Shown here piece by piece: positions 15,699 through 24,482 of a stretch of 64,000 nt of DNA (its first letter is position 1; each line of letters starts with the position of its first letter). Under the pieces are notes generated by a model, which was given only the letters and a program-made list of their open reading frames with translations, ran no database searches and had not been told where the DNA came from. The DNA comes from Streptomyces venezuelae ATCC 10712 (lineage in GTDB: Bacteria; Actinomycetota; Actinomycetes; Streptomycetales; Streptomycetaceae): NCBI RefSeq assembly GCF_008639165.1, contig NZ_CP029197.1, positions 2,108,001 to 2,172,000 of the forward strand, given 5' to 3'. The position numbers were made by a program, and so were the translations under genes.

Positions 15699-18686
15699 TT
15701 ACGCGCCGTAGAACAGCTCGTCGACGATCCCCCTGGCCCGGCGGGTGATCCGCCGGTAGTCCTCGACCATCTCGCCGACGTGCCCCGCCTCGTAACCCAA
15801 GTAGCGGCCGACCGCCGCGAGTTCACGGGGGTCCGAGGGGAAGGTGTCGCCGGGCCGGCCGCGCACCAGCATCACCGCGTTGCGCACCCGGGTGGCGAGC
15901 ACCCAGGCCTCGTCCAGGGTCTGCGCCTCCTCCGTCGGGATGAGACCGGCCGCGTGGGCCGCCGCGAGCGCCTCCCGGGTACGGGTCGTCCGCAGCCCCG
16001 GTTCCGCCCAGCCGTGCCGCATCTGGAGGAGCTGGACCGTCCATTCGACGTCGCTCAGACCGCCGCGCCCCAGCTTGGCGTGGAGCGTCGGATCGGCGCC
16101 GCGCGGCAGCCGCTCGGACTCCATCCGGGCCTTGAGGCGGCGGATCTCCCGGACCGCGTCCTCGCCGAGCCCCTCGGCGGGATAGCGCAGCGGGTCGACG
16201 AGTTCGATGAAGCGGTCGCCCAGCTCCCGGTCGCCCGCCATGGGTTCGGCGCGCAGCAGCGCCTGGCTCTCCCAGACGAGGGACCAGCGGTGGTAGTAGG
16301 CCGCGTACGACTTCAGGGTGCGGACCATGGGCCCGCTCTTGCCCTCCGGCCGCAGATCGGCGTCGATCAGCAACGGCGGGTCGGCGGTGGGCAGTTGGAG
16401 GAGCCGGCGCATCTCGGCGACCACCCGGTTGGCGGCCCTCGCCGCCTCCTGCTCGTCCACGCCCTCGCGCGGCTCGTGCACGAACAGCACGTCGGCGTCG
16501 GAGCCGTACCCCACCTCGTGACCGCCGAAGCGGCCCATGCCGATGACCGCGAACCGGGTCGGCAGCTCCTCGCCCCACTCGGCGCGCACGGCGGCCCGCA
16601 GGGCGCCCGCGATCGTCGCCGCGTTGAGGTCGGTGACCGCCTCCCCCACCCGGTCGACCAGGGCGCCCGGATCGGGCTCGCGGGGACTGTCCTCGGTGCC
16701 GTACGAGCCGATGAGATCGGCGGCGGCGGTACGGAACAGTTCCCTGCGGCGCACCCCGCGGGCCGCCGCCACGGCCTGCTCGGCGTCGTCGGCGCGGCCC
16801 ACCGCCGCCAGGACCTCCTGCTCCAGATGGTCCCGGCCGCGCGGCCGCAGGCCCCCCGGGTCGCCGAGCAGCGCCACCGCCTCCGGGGCCCGCAGCAGCA
16901 GGTCGGGGGCGAGGCGCCCGGCGGAGAGGACCCGGGCGAGGTTCTCGGCGGCGGCGCCCTCGTCCCGGAGCAGCCGCAGGTACCAGGGGGTCTTCCCGAG
17001 GGCGTCGGAGACCTTGCGGAAGCCGAGCAGACCGGCGTCCGGATCGGCCGAGTCCGCGAACCAGCCGAGCAGCACCGGCAGCAGCGTCCGCTGGATCGCG
17101 GCCTTCCGGCTGACCCCGGAGGCCAGCGCCTCCAGATGGCGCAGGGCGGCGGCGGGGTCCGCGTACCCCAGCGCTTCGAGCCGCTGGCCGGCCGCCTTCG
17201 GGCTGAGCCGGATCTCGCCGGGCGCCAGCTGGGCGACGGCGTCGAGCAGCGGCCGGTAGAAGAGCTTCTCGTGCAGCCGGCGGACCACGGCCGCGTGCCG
17301 CTTCCACTCCTTGTTGAGCTCGGCGACCGGGTCGGTGCGCAGCCCGAGCGAGCGGCCGAGGCGGCGCAGGTCGGCCTCGTCCTCGGGGACCAGGTGGGTG
17401 CGGCGCAGCCGGTACAGCTGGATGCGGTGCTCCATGGCCCGCAGGAAGCGGTAGGCCTCGTCGAGCTGGGAGGCGTCGGCCCGGCCGACGTAGCCGCCGG
17501 CGGCCAGGGCGGCGAGCGCGTCGAGGGTGGTGCCGCTGTGCAGTCCGGCGTCGCTGCGGCCGTGCACGAGCTGGAGGAGCTGGACGGCGAACTCGACGTC
17601 GCGCAGGCCGCCGGGGCCGAGCTTCAGTTCCCGGTCGATCTGGGCGGCGGGGATGTTGTCGACGACCCGGCGGCGCATCTTCTGTACGTCGGTGACGAAG
17701 TTCTCGCGCTCCGCGGCCTGCCAGACGAGCGGGGACACGGCGTCGATGTACTGGGCGCCGAGCTCCGGGTCGCCGGCGACCGCGCGCGCCTTGAGCAGGG
17801 CCTGGAACTCCCAGGTCTTCGCCCAGCGCTGGTAGTACGCGAGGTGGGAGGAGAGCGTACGGACGAGCGGACCGTTGCGGCCCTCGGGGCGCAGATTGGC
17901 GTCCACCGGCCAGATCGTGCCCTCGACGGTGGTCTCCGAGCAGATCCGCATCAGATGCGAGGCCAGCCGGGTGGCGGCCTGGATCGCCTTGCCCTCGTCG
18001 GCGCCCTCGGCGGGCTCCCCGACGAAGATCACGTCCACGTCGGAGACGTAGTTCAGCTCGTGGCCGCCGCACTTGCCCATCGCGATCACCGCGAGCCGGC
18101 ACATGGCGGCGTCGGCGGGTGCGGCCGAACGGGCGATGGCGAGCGCGGCCCGCAGGGTCGCGGTCGCCAGGTCGGCGAGCTCGGCGGCGGCCTGGGCGAC
18201 GTCGGTGGTGCCGCACACGTCACGGGCCGCTATGGCCAGCAGGCACCGGCGGTAGGCGACCCGCAGCGAGACCGCGTCGACGGCCTCGGCGAGCCCCCGC
18301 TCGAACTCGGCGACCCCCGGATGCAGGTCCACCGCCTCGTACGTGACGAGCGACTCCCAGTCGCGCGGGTGCCGGGCCAGGTGGTCGGCGAGCGCCTCGG
18401 ACGCGCCCAGGACCCCGAGGAGCCGGTCCCGGAACGGCTTGGCGGCGAGCAGGGTGGCCGTGAAGGTCTGCCGCTCGGTCTCGGGCTGCGCCTCGACGAG
18501 ACGGACCAGGCCGCGCAGGGCGAGGTCGGGGTCGGCGGTGGCACCGAGGGCGTCGAGGAGGACGGGATCACCGCGCAGGGCCGAGAGCCCGGGCACGTCC
18601 AGGAGCCGCTCGGCCCCGGACGGGTCGGTGAACCCGTGCCGCAGCAGACGTGAGAACGTGCTGCTCCTGCGTCCCGGCACCGTCAT
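15699..18686 (-). CDS. glnE: Bifunctional glutamine synthetase adenylyltransferase/deadenylase
   Basis: GlnE (995 residues) adds AMP to and removes it from glutamine synthetase I, tuning nitrogen assimilation. The ATG at 18686 is preceded by GGAAGGAG; a longer in-frame start at 18707 lacks this. Two nucleotidyltransferase domains are visible: ELNYVSDVDVIFVGEP in the N-terminal half (deadenylase) and EVGYGSDADVLFVHEP in the C-terminal half (adenylylase), each with the GxSDxD metal motif and each followed by RLLQ/DLRPEG-type motifs (VDANLRPEGRNGPLVRT, IDADLRPEGKSGPMVRT). This tandem design and length are normal for the family. It lies in the same chromosomal neighbourhood as the GS-like glnA2 gene, from which the inserted element now separates it. 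Confidence 0.97.
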   Translation of the reverse strand: MTVPGRRSSTFSRLLRHGFTDPSGAERLLDVPGLSALRGDPVLLDALGATADPDLALRGLVRLVEAQPETERQTFTATLLAAKPFRDRLLGVLGASEALADHLARHPRDWESLVTYEAVDLHPGVAEFERGLAEAVDAVSLRVAYRRCLLAIAARDVCGTTDVAQAAAELADLATATLRAALAIARSAAPADAAMCRLAVIAMGKCGGHELNYVSDVDVIFVGEPAEGADEGKAIQAATRLASHLMRICSETTVEGTIWPVDANLRPEGRNGPLVRTLSSHLAYYQRWAKTWEFQALLKARAVAGDPELGAQYIDAVSPLVWQAAERENFVTDVQKMRRRVVDNIPAAQIDRELKLGPGGLRDVEFAVQLLQLVHGRSDAGLHSGTTLDALAALAAGGYVGRADASQLDEAYRFLRAMEHRIQLYRLRRTHLVPEDEADLRRLGRSLGLRTDPVAELNKEWKRHAAVVRRLHEKLFYRPLLDAVAQLAPGEIRLSPKAAGQRLEALGYADPAAALRHLEALASGVSRKAAIQRTLLPVLLGWFADSADPDAGLLGFRKVSDALGKTPWYLRLLRDEGAAAENLARVLSAGRLAPDLLLRAPEAVALLGDPGGLRPRGRDHLEQEVLAAVGRADDAEQAVAAARGVRRRELFRTAAADLIGSYGTEDSPREPDPGALVDRVGEAVTDLNAATIAGALRAAVRAEWGEELPTRFAVIGMGRFGGHEVGYGSDADVLFVHEPREGVDEQEAARAANRVVAEMRRLLQLPTADPPLLIDADLRPEGKSGPMVRTLKSYAAYYHRWSLVWESQALLRAEPMAGDRELGDRFIELVDPLRYPAEGLGEDAVREIRRLKARMESERLPRGADPTLHAKLGRGGLSDVEWTVQLLQMRHGWAEPGLRTTRTREALAAAHAAGLIPTEEAQTLDEAWVLATRVRNAVMLVRGRPGDTFPSDPRELAAVGRYLGYEAGHVGEMVEDYRRITRRARGIVDELFYGA

Positions 18687-18944
18687 TCCGCCGCTCCTTC
18701 CGAGCACGTCAGCCCCGTGGTGGAACCGGGGTGGATCGAGCCTATCGGGAGCCGGGGGCGGGGGCGTTCAGAGCTTCACCCCGGAGCGGATCACACGTGA
18801 TGTCCCGCACATCAATGGCTTTTCCCGGGCGATGAACCGTATTCCTTGAAAGTCCGTCTTGCTCGGGGCGGACCACCCCGGTCGGCCACGACCCGGCTCC
18901 GCATGCCCCGCCGCCCCGACTCCTCTGGAAAGCGCCCACCCACC

Positions 18945-21023
18945 ATGCCCGTACGTCTTCGCCGCCGCCTCCCGTCCCGCCGCACGGCCATATCCACGAC
19001 GGTCTCCGCCGTCCTGGTGGCCGGCACCGTCGCCGGTCTCCTCACCGTCACGGGCACGCCGAGCACGCCCTCGGCCCAGGCGGTGCCGACGGCGAAGACG
19101 CCCGCGCCCACGGACGACCCGGTGATGTACGTGAAGCCGATGCCGGTCCCGCCGACCGGCGCCGCACGGGACAAGGCCGGGGCGTCGGTGATGCAGATAG
19201 TGGCGCACCCGGACGACGACCTGTACTTCATGAACCCGGACGTGTCGCAGTCGCTTCGCTCCGGAGACCCCCTGACCGCCGTCTACCTGACGGCCGGCGA
19301 GTCGGACGGCGTCAACGCCCGCCCGCGGGACGCCAAGGGCATGGAGCCCGACAAGGCGGGCTACGCCGAGGCCCGCCAGAACGGCATACGCGCGGCGTAC
19401 GCCGAGATGGTGACCGGCGACCGGACCAGCCCCTGGGACCGGGTCGCGATACCCACCGCCGGCGGCGGGGCCGCCGAGATGGACACCCTGCGGGCGAAGC
19501 CGAAGATCAAGCTGGTCTGGCTCCAGATACGCGAGGCGGGCGCGACCAACCAGGACCGCCCGCACAGCCTCAACGGCCTCTGGCACGGCCGGATCAGCAC
19601 GCTGGAGTCGCAGCTCTCCGCCGGCACCCCGGTCACCGCCGACTTCCGGTACACGAAGGACGAGGTCGTCGCCACGATAGCGGGGCTGCTCGACCGCTTC
19701 CGGCCCACCTTCGTCCGCATGCAGGACCCGAGCCCCGGCACGAACAAGAAGGGGAAGATCACCGACCACCAGGACCACCTGTACGGGGCCCGCTTCACCC
19801 AGGCCGCCCTCGCCCGGTACGGCGAGCTCCCCGGCCACCCGCACGTCGCCGTGCAGAACTACCTCGGCTACCCCACCACCTGGCTGCCGCACACCCTCGA
19901 CCCGCAGACCGCGGGCGAGAAGCTCAAGACCGTGAAGACCTACGCCTGGATGGACGGCGCCGAGGACTGCGGCACCATCGCGGGCTGCGGCGACCTGAAG
20001 GTCGCCGCCCGGCCGGCCGGCCGGGGCTGGACCTCGACCATCCGCTACGCCCGCGGCACCTCCACCTCCTGGGTCCAGCGGGACCGGGACGGCGGACTCC
20101 ACGCCTTCTCCGTACTCGACGGACGCCTCGCGACCTGGCGCAAGCCCGCCGGCGGCGGCGCCTGGCGCGGCCCGGAGCTGCTGCCCGGCGACGGCGGCCT
20201 GGACAGCGGGGTCACCTCGGTGCGGCTGGCCGACGGCCGCATCGCGGTCTACGGCACCCGCACGGTGCTCACGAACTACCACCGGGAGGTGGTCGGCACC
20301 ACGCAGACCACCCCGGGCGGGGCGTTCGGCCCGTGGCGCTCGCTCGGCACGCCGGAGAAGAACGACGCGCTCGGCACCTCCGACATCAGCGCGCCGGCCG
20401 TGGCCGTGGGCGCCGACGGGCGGACGACCGTGTTCCTGCGCGACAGCAAGCGCCGGCTGACCGCCCGCGAGCAGCGCGCGGACGGCGGCTGGGGGCCGTG
20501 GCAGGTGCTCGGCGGCACGGAGGTGACCGGCGACCCGGTCGCGACGAAGGACGCGAAGGGCCGGACGTACGTCTTCGCGAGCACCCCGAAGACCGTCCTG
20601 ATCTGGTCGCAGCACGTCCCCGGCGGGCCGCTCACGGGCCCGGCGCTGACCGGGCTTCCGACGACGACGCAGGCGCTGAGCGCGGCGCCGGACCCGACCG
20701 GCAAGGGCGTCCGGCTCTGGTTCCGCAAGCCGTCCTCGGGCGACCTGCGGAGCGCCGACTTCTCCGGCGTGGGCCCGGTCTCCCCGATCAAGGAGCTGCG
20801 CGGCCGGGTGGCGGGCTTCGGCCCGGTCAGCGGCGGCGACTCCCTGCTCGCGGTCCGTTCCCGGACCGGGTACCTGGCGACGGCCTCGCACGGCAGGACG
20901 GGCGCGGCGCCGGCCTGGAAGCTGGAGAAGTTCCTGTTCGCGGGGGCGCCGGACGCGGGCACGGACGGGGTCGCGGCGATCGGCCTGGACGGCCGTCTGT
21001 ACTGGACGCCCGCCGGCCGGTGA
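18945..21023 (+). CDS. Secreted PIG-L family deacetylase with C-terminal propeller-like domain
   Basis: A 692-residue exported protein. I chose the ATG at 18945 because a twin-Arg-like basic segment and hydrophobic signal (RRTAISTTVSAVLVAGTVAG) follow directly; a longer frame to 18846 is possible. The PIG-L (LmbE) deacetylase core shows IVAHPDDDLYFMNPD, LTAGESDG and TDHQDHLYGA, which carry the zinc ligands His, Asp and His. These enzymes remove N-acetyl groups from GlcNAc-type sugars. From about residue 350 the sequence becomes a set of W-rich repeats (SWVQRDRDGGLHAFSVLDG, GAWRGPELLPG, GGWGPWQVLGG), as in PLL-like beta-propellers, probably a carbohydrate-binding domain. Exact sugar unknown. 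Confidence 0.87.
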   Translation: MPVRLRRRLPSRRTAISTTVSAVLVAGTVAGLLTVTGTPSTPSAQAVPTAKTPAPTDDPVMYVKPMPVPPTGAARDKAGASVMQIVAHPDDDLYFMNPDVSQSLRSGDPLTAVYLTAGESDGVNARPRDAKGMEPDKAGYAEARQNGIRAAYAEMVTGDRTSPWDRVAIPTAGGGAAEMDTLRAKPKIKLVWLQIREAGATNQDRPHSLNGLWHGRISTLESQLSAGTPVTADFRYTKDEVVATIAGLLDRFRPTFVRMQDPSPGTNKKGKITDHQDHLYGARFTQAALARYGELPGHPHVAVQNYLGYPTTWLPHTLDPQTAGEKLKTVKTYAWMDGAEDCGTIAGCGDLKVAARPAGRGWTSTIRYARGTSTSWVQRDRDGGLHAFSVLDGRLATWRKPAGGGAWRGPELLPGDGGLDSGVTSVRLADGRIAVYGTRTVLTNYHREVVGTTQTTPGGAFGPWRSLGTPEKNDALGTSDISAPAVAVGADGRTTVFLRDSKRRLTAREQRADGGWGPWQVLGGTEVTGDPVATKDAKGRTYVFASTPKTVLIWSQHVPGGPLTGPALTGLPTTTQALSAAPDPTGKGVRLWFRKPSSGDLRSADFSGVGPVSPIKELRGRVAGFGPVSGGDSLLAVRSRTGYLATASHGRTGAAPAWKLEKFLFAGAPDAGTDGVAAIGLDGRLYWTPAGR

Positions 21024-21133
21024 GTCCGGGAAAAGACCGGGCGGGAATGGCGATTCGGCGTGCGCGACGGCGCGTTCCTGGGCGACGGTGGTACGGCCCT
21101 GGTGTTCGCGGTCGCGCGTGAAGGAGACCCCCC

Positions 21134-21565
21134 ATGAACTGGACCCTCGAAGTCGTTCCCGTCCCGGTCACGGACCTGGACGAGGCCAAGGAGTTCTACG
21201 CCGGGAAGTGCGGCTTCACGGTCGACCTGGACACCGAGCTGGCACCGGGCATGCGCCTGGTCCAGCTGACGCCGCCGGGCTCGCGCTGTTCGCTGACGCT
21301 GCTGAGCGGGATGCCGGCGATGCCGGGCACGAAGGAGATGGCCCCCGGCACCCTGCAGGGCCTCCAGTTCTGCGTCACGGACATCGAGGCGGCCCGGGCG
21401 GAGCTGGTCGGCCGTGGCATCGACGTCTCCCCGGTCCAGCACGTGGGTGAGAACGGCTGGGAGCCGGGCAAGGGCGAGACCTGGAACTCCTTCATGACCT
21501 TCGAGGACCCGGACGGCAACGGCTGGGTGGTCCAGGAGGCCCCGTCGGAGCTCTCGGAGCGCTGA
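21134..21565 (+). CDS. VOC-superfamily (glyoxalase/dioxygenase fold) protein
   Basis: A 143-residue single VOC domain. AAGGAG precedes the ATG at 21134. The start LEVVPVPVTDLDEAKEFYAGKCGFTVDLD and the end FEDPDGNGWVVQEA are diagnostic of the fold. These small proteins may be metal-dependent isomerases or drug-binding resistance proteins; no specific activity can be named. Confidence 0.88.
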   Translation: MNWTLEVVPVPVTDLDEAKEFYAGKCGFTVDLDTELAPGMRLVQLTPPGSRCSLTLLSGMPAMPGTKEMAPGTLQGLQFCVTDIEAARAELVGRGIDVSPVQHVGENGWEPGKGETWNSFMTFEDPDGNGWVVQEAPSELSER

Positions 21566-21581
21566 GCCGGAGACAGCCGCT

Positions 21582-21616
21582 GGGGGGCGCCTCGCCGATC
21601 GGGCCGGGCGCCCCCC
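21582..21616. terminator. Bidirectional hairpin between VOC and GNAT genes
   Basis: A 10-bp perfect stem (GGGGGGCGCC / GGCGCCCCCC) lies between the two convergent genes and probably ends both transcripts. Confidence 0.7.
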
Positions 21617-21630
21617 GGGCCGTGTCCGGA

Positions 21631-22125
21631 CTAGAACGCCACGGAGAAGTGCCGGAGCTTGTCGTCCTCGGCCACGCACCGCATCCCGGCGGCCTCCATC
21701 ACCCGGTGCGAGGCCGGGTTGTCCAGGTCGGCGTCGCCCTTCACCCCGGCGGCGCCGGCCGTCCGGGCGATCTCGAGGAGCGCCCTCAGCGCCTCGGAGG
21801 CGTACCCCTTCCCGCGCGCGGCGGGCACGAGACCGTATCCGACGGTGGCGAAGCCGACCTCGTCGGGCGGGCCGTGGAACCCGATCCCGCCGACGGCGAC
21901 ACCCGTGTCGAGCAGCCGTATCTCATAGAGCCCGAACTCTCCCGGATGGCCCCGCTCGGCGGCGCCCCGCAGGAACCCGGTGTTCGCGCGGACGTCTCCG
22001 TCCGACGGATACCCCTCCCCCCACCGGTCCCCGTCGCCGGGCTCCCGGGCGACGATGCGCTCGGCCTCGGCGACGGTCAGCGGATGCAGCAGGAGTCGCG
22101 CGGTGGCGACGGAGAGGATCTTCAC
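21631..22125 (-). CDS. GNAT-family N-acetyltransferase
   Basis: A 164-residue acetyltransferase. GTG at 22125 (KILSVATARLLLHPLTVAEAERI) is the start that begins the conserved fold; no strong ribosome site is visible, so the exact start is uncertain. The acetyl-CoA pyrophosphate loop is VPAARGKGYASEALRALL, followed by DNPASHRVMEAAGM, typical of RimJ/RimL-like GNATs. Acceptor unknown. Confidence 0.85.
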   Translation of the reverse strand: MKILSVATARLLLHPLTVAEAERIVAREPGDGDRWGEGYPSDGDVRANTGFLRGAAERGHPGEFGLYEIRLLDTGVAVGGIGFHGPPDEVGFATVGYGLVPAARGKGYASEALRALLEIARTAGAAGVKGDADLDNPASHRVMEAAGMRCVAEDDKLRHFSVAF

Positions 22126-22226
22126 CCGCGCAGTCTGGGACGGCACCGGCCCGCCGGGCAACGCATTTCCCCCCCGCCGGCCGCGACCGGGCGCCAGGTG
22201 CCCCGCCCGCCGGCCGACACCGGGCG

Positions 22227-22652
22227 TCAGCCGGCCCGCCCGCCGGCCGCCCAGCGCCGCAGCCTCGTGGTGTTCTGCCGCTTGCGCGCCCGCGCGGCGC
22301 CGGTCTCCCCCGACACCACCGCGAACGCCGTGACGGGGGTCCACCGGCTCCGCCCCCGTGCGGAGACCCACCGGACGGCCGGAAGTCCGGTCACGCCGGT
22401 CACGGCCGCGCGCGGGACGACCCGCGTGCGCAGGAACCCGCGCACGACGAGCCGCTCGGCCTCGCACCGGACGCCGGCCCGGTACCCCCGCACGGCGAGC
22501 ACCACGCCCCCCGCCCCGAGCCCCACGGCCGCCCACACCCGGGCCCCGTCGGCCTCGGCGGCGTACGCGGCGCACCCGGCCGCGAGCAGGGCGCCGAGCA
22601 GGGCGTTGGCCACCCGGTTCGCGACGGTGGGCACGAGCTCGGCACCGCGCAC
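22227..22652 (-). CDS. Small membrane protein, PH-like domain
   Basis: A 141-residue protein with two adjacent membrane spans (ANALLGALLAAGCAAYAA and VWAAVGLGAGGVVLAVRGY) followed by a soluble part (RCEAERLVVRGFLRTRVVPRAAVTGV) resembling bacterial PH-domain membrane proteins. GTG at 22652 is chosen because GGAAGGG lies about ten bases upstream. Before the element inserted, this gene lay just downstream of glnA2; the displaced glnA2 tail now sits 23 bp from its start. Function unknown. Confidence 0.7.
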   Translation of the reverse strand: MRGAELVPTVANRVANALLGALLAAGCAAYAAEADGARVWAAVGLGAGGVVLAVRGYRAGVRCEAERLVVRGFLRTRVVPRAAVTGVTGLPAVRWVSARGRSRWTPVTAFAVVSGETGAARARKRQNTTRLRRWAAGGRAG

Positions 22653-22675
22653 GCCCCGCACCGGCCCTTCCGCGC

Positions 22676-22763
22676 CTACAGCACCGGCAGGTTCTTGCGG
22701 AGTTCGAAGGCGGTGACCTCGGAGCGGTACTCCTCCCACTCCTGCTTCTTGTTGCGGAGGAAG
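22676..22763 (-). pseudogene. Displaced glnA2 3' fragment containing attL
   Basis: These 88 bp encode the last 28 codons of the glutamine-synthetase-like protein at 40223-41584 (FLRNKKQEWEEYRSEV... LRKNLPVL stop). Positions 22701-22763 are identical to 40248-40310. The part from 22676 to 22700 differs at two positions only (22697 and 22700), giving CTC CGC instead of CTG CGG; both encode Leu-Arg. Beyond the stop the two copies diverge at once. This is what remains of the original chromosomal 3' end after integration: the left attachment site of the element. Confidence 0.93.
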
Positions 22764-22867
22764 TGACGAGACGCTGAGGGCACCTCAGCTCCAGCTGAAA
22801 CGAGCACTTGAGATCGTCTCCCATGTGGTTGTTGTTGGGTATCTGTGGCTACGGATGGCGGCCCCGG

Positions 22868-22887
22868 GACGGCCCACAGACGGCCCA
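22868..22887 (+). repeat. Left integrase arm-site candidate, GACGGCCCA pair
   Basis: Two direct copies of GACGGCCCA (22868-22876 and 22879-22887) spaced by 2 bp, about 105 bp inside the left core. The same pair with the same spacing lies inside the right end (40118-40137). A matched pair on both arms is the expected layout for arm-type sites bound by the N-terminal domain of a tyrosine integrase. Inferred. Confidence 0.65.
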
Positions 22888-22942
22888 GTCCTGTCCGGTT
22901 CGGCTGGGACGCGCGCCTGATGGTTCTCGCGCCGGCAGGAGT

Positions 22943-24277
22943 TCACGCGAGCACGTCGTCCTCACAACCGGGCCAAGCAAGGGTGATCCCAACTCTCTCG
23001 CACAGGGCGACCCATCGTGAGTCCGAGGGCTCACGCTCCACCCACAGAACGGCCCTTACAGAAGCGGCCCTGTCCCTGAGCCTGTCGTGGTAGTCGAGCA
23101 GTTGACCGATCCCCGCGCGCAGTTGACGTGTCTCGTTGGCCGGTGTCAGCGACTTCACCTCGCACACCGTCAGCTCGTCAGTAGTCAGACGCCATCCGAG
23201 GTCGAAGTCGGGGTCCGCGACACCTGGCGAGAACACATCCAGTCCACGCGCGGCAGCAGCCTTGGCCAGGTCGTTCTGCAGCTTGCGGTGCGCCTTGAGG
23301 TTCCTCCCGACGAGATCCGAGTCAGAAGGGCTGAGCTGAGCAGGCGACGGCGCGACTGACTCGTCCGCCTCGCGATATCCGCAACCGACCGGGACGCTCG
23401 CCGGCTGAGTAGAGCGGCCTACTGGCGCGAGATGGAACTGGATGACAGGCCTGAGCGGGCCGCCGCCCGTCTCCGGTGCCTCGCCCCAGGAGTACGGCTG
23501 CTCCGGGTCCACCGCGAACTCGCCGACGTACCGAACGATGCCGCGCGACCCCTCAAAGAGTCGCAAGGCGAGCCCGAGTTTCACGTGGTCGCGAGTAGAC
23601 GCGTTGCCCAAGCTGTCGAAGGTCTGCGGTCCGGTCTGTCCATCGCCGGTGTAGTGGAAGGTGCCGTCCTCAGCCCACTTGTCGAAGTAGCCGTGCTGGT
23701 GCCCCGTCTTGGGATCGCTGAACAGCAGCACGTTGTTCGACTTGGCGCACTTGCTCATACCGCCCTGGCGGCTACCACCGTAGCGGTCGTGCAGCTCCTT
23801 GCGCTTGATGGTCTGGCCAGGCAGGAGGTGCCAGGCAGGCGTGGTGTCCATAACCTGTCCGTCAGTGAAAGCCTCCTCGAAGGCACTCCACTGCTCCTCC
23901 GTCACCCGGTGCGGATTTGAGGCAAACAGGGTGCCCAGAGGCGACCGCTCCCCGAAGCGCGGGTCCTCCTTGAATCGCTGCCGCGGTATCGGCTGCGCAA
24001 GCCACTCATCCATGACCAGCGGCGCGTACCAGCGCGTTCCAGGGTCCTGCTGCCAGTACTCATCCGGGGCGCTCGGCTGCTGCGTCGGCACTCCGGTGAT
24101 GCGCCCGCGGCCAACAAGCCCTCCGCGAGGTCCCGTGACCCACATAACGAACTGGTCGCCGGCAGCCAGCTCCTTCAGGTGCCTTCCGACGCTCCAGGAC
24201 CTGAGGCTGTGCCCATCCTGCCGGTACCTGTCGAGCTCGAACATCTCCTGGTTGCACGCCAGAAGCCACGTCGCCAT
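22943..24277 (-). CDS. EVE + SRA-like + PD-(D/E)XK nuclease, probable type IV restriction enzyme
   Basis: A 444-residue, apparently three-domain protein. Residues 1 to about 138 look like an EVE domain (MATWLLACN, FVMWVTGPRGGLVGRGRI, RWYAPLVMDEWL), a fold that binds modified bases. Residues about 147-265 match the SRA-like module known from ScoMcrA-type enzymes (KRKELHDRYGGSRQGG, HQHGYFDKW, FHYTGDGQ). The C-terminus is a PD-(D/E)XK nuclease: DFDLGW with D359, CEVKSL with E373 and K375, and the GQLLDY motif. Two readers plus one cutter suggest restriction of modified incoming DNA, such as phage or modified plasmid DNA. ATG at 24277 is chosen; an in-frame GTG at 24283 is possible. It is divergent from the ATPase gene across 205 bp. 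Domain calls are from motifs by eye. Confidence 0.75.
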   Translation of the reverse strand: MATWLLACNQEMFELDRYRQDGHSLRSWSVGRHLKELAAGDQFVMWVTGPRGGLVGRGRITGVPTQQPSAPDEYWQQDPGTRWYAPLVMDEWLAQPIPRQRFKEDPRFGERSPLGTLFASNPHRVTEEQWSAFEEAFTDGQVMDTTPAWHLLPGQTIKRKELHDRYGGSRQGGMSKCAKSNNVLLFSDPKTGHQHGYFDKWAEDGTFHYTGDGQTGPQTFDSLGNASTRDHVKLGLALRLFEGSRGIVRYVGEFAVDPEQPYSWGEAPETGGGPLRPVIQFHLAPVGRSTQPASVPVGCGYREADESVAPSPAQLSPSDSDLVGRNLKAHRKLQNDLAKAAAARGLDVFSPGVADPDFDLGWRLTTDELTVCEVKSLTPANETRQLRAGIGQLLDYHDRLRDRAASVRAVLWVEREPSDSRWVALCERVGITLAWPGCEDDVLA

Positions 24278-24482
24278 GCCCACCCCCGTTGGGTCGATGA
24301 GATCAACCCCATGAGGCTACGACAGCACACCGACGAGCCGCGGAGCCTGTCCAACTGGGCGCTTGCACCCAAACACCAGACTCCCTGCACCTCCAACGGC
24401 ACCCGCCGCACCACGGCCGGAACTCAGGCTCCCAACCATCGAAAACGCTGCGTCACGGTGGCTCGCATGACAGCATTCACTC
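24278..24482. promoter_or_regulatory. Divergent spacer between nuclease and ATPase genes
   Basis: 205 bp holding both promoters. It contains AAACGCTGCGTCAC at 24443-24456, an exact 14-base match to the first unit of the TGCGTCAC array at 38327-38340, so the same protein may act at both places. No clear Shine-Dalgarno site precedes the ATPase ATG. Confidence 0.4.

Noticed and set aside
14691..18653. 1320-residue plus-strand ORF over glnE
   Set aside because: Shadow of glnE in high-G+C DNA; composition is that of antisense frames.
22676..22763. Ordinary gene duplication or gene conversion of glnA2
   Set aside because: The copy ends exactly at a 63-bp core shared with the element end beside int/xis, so site-specific integration explains it better.
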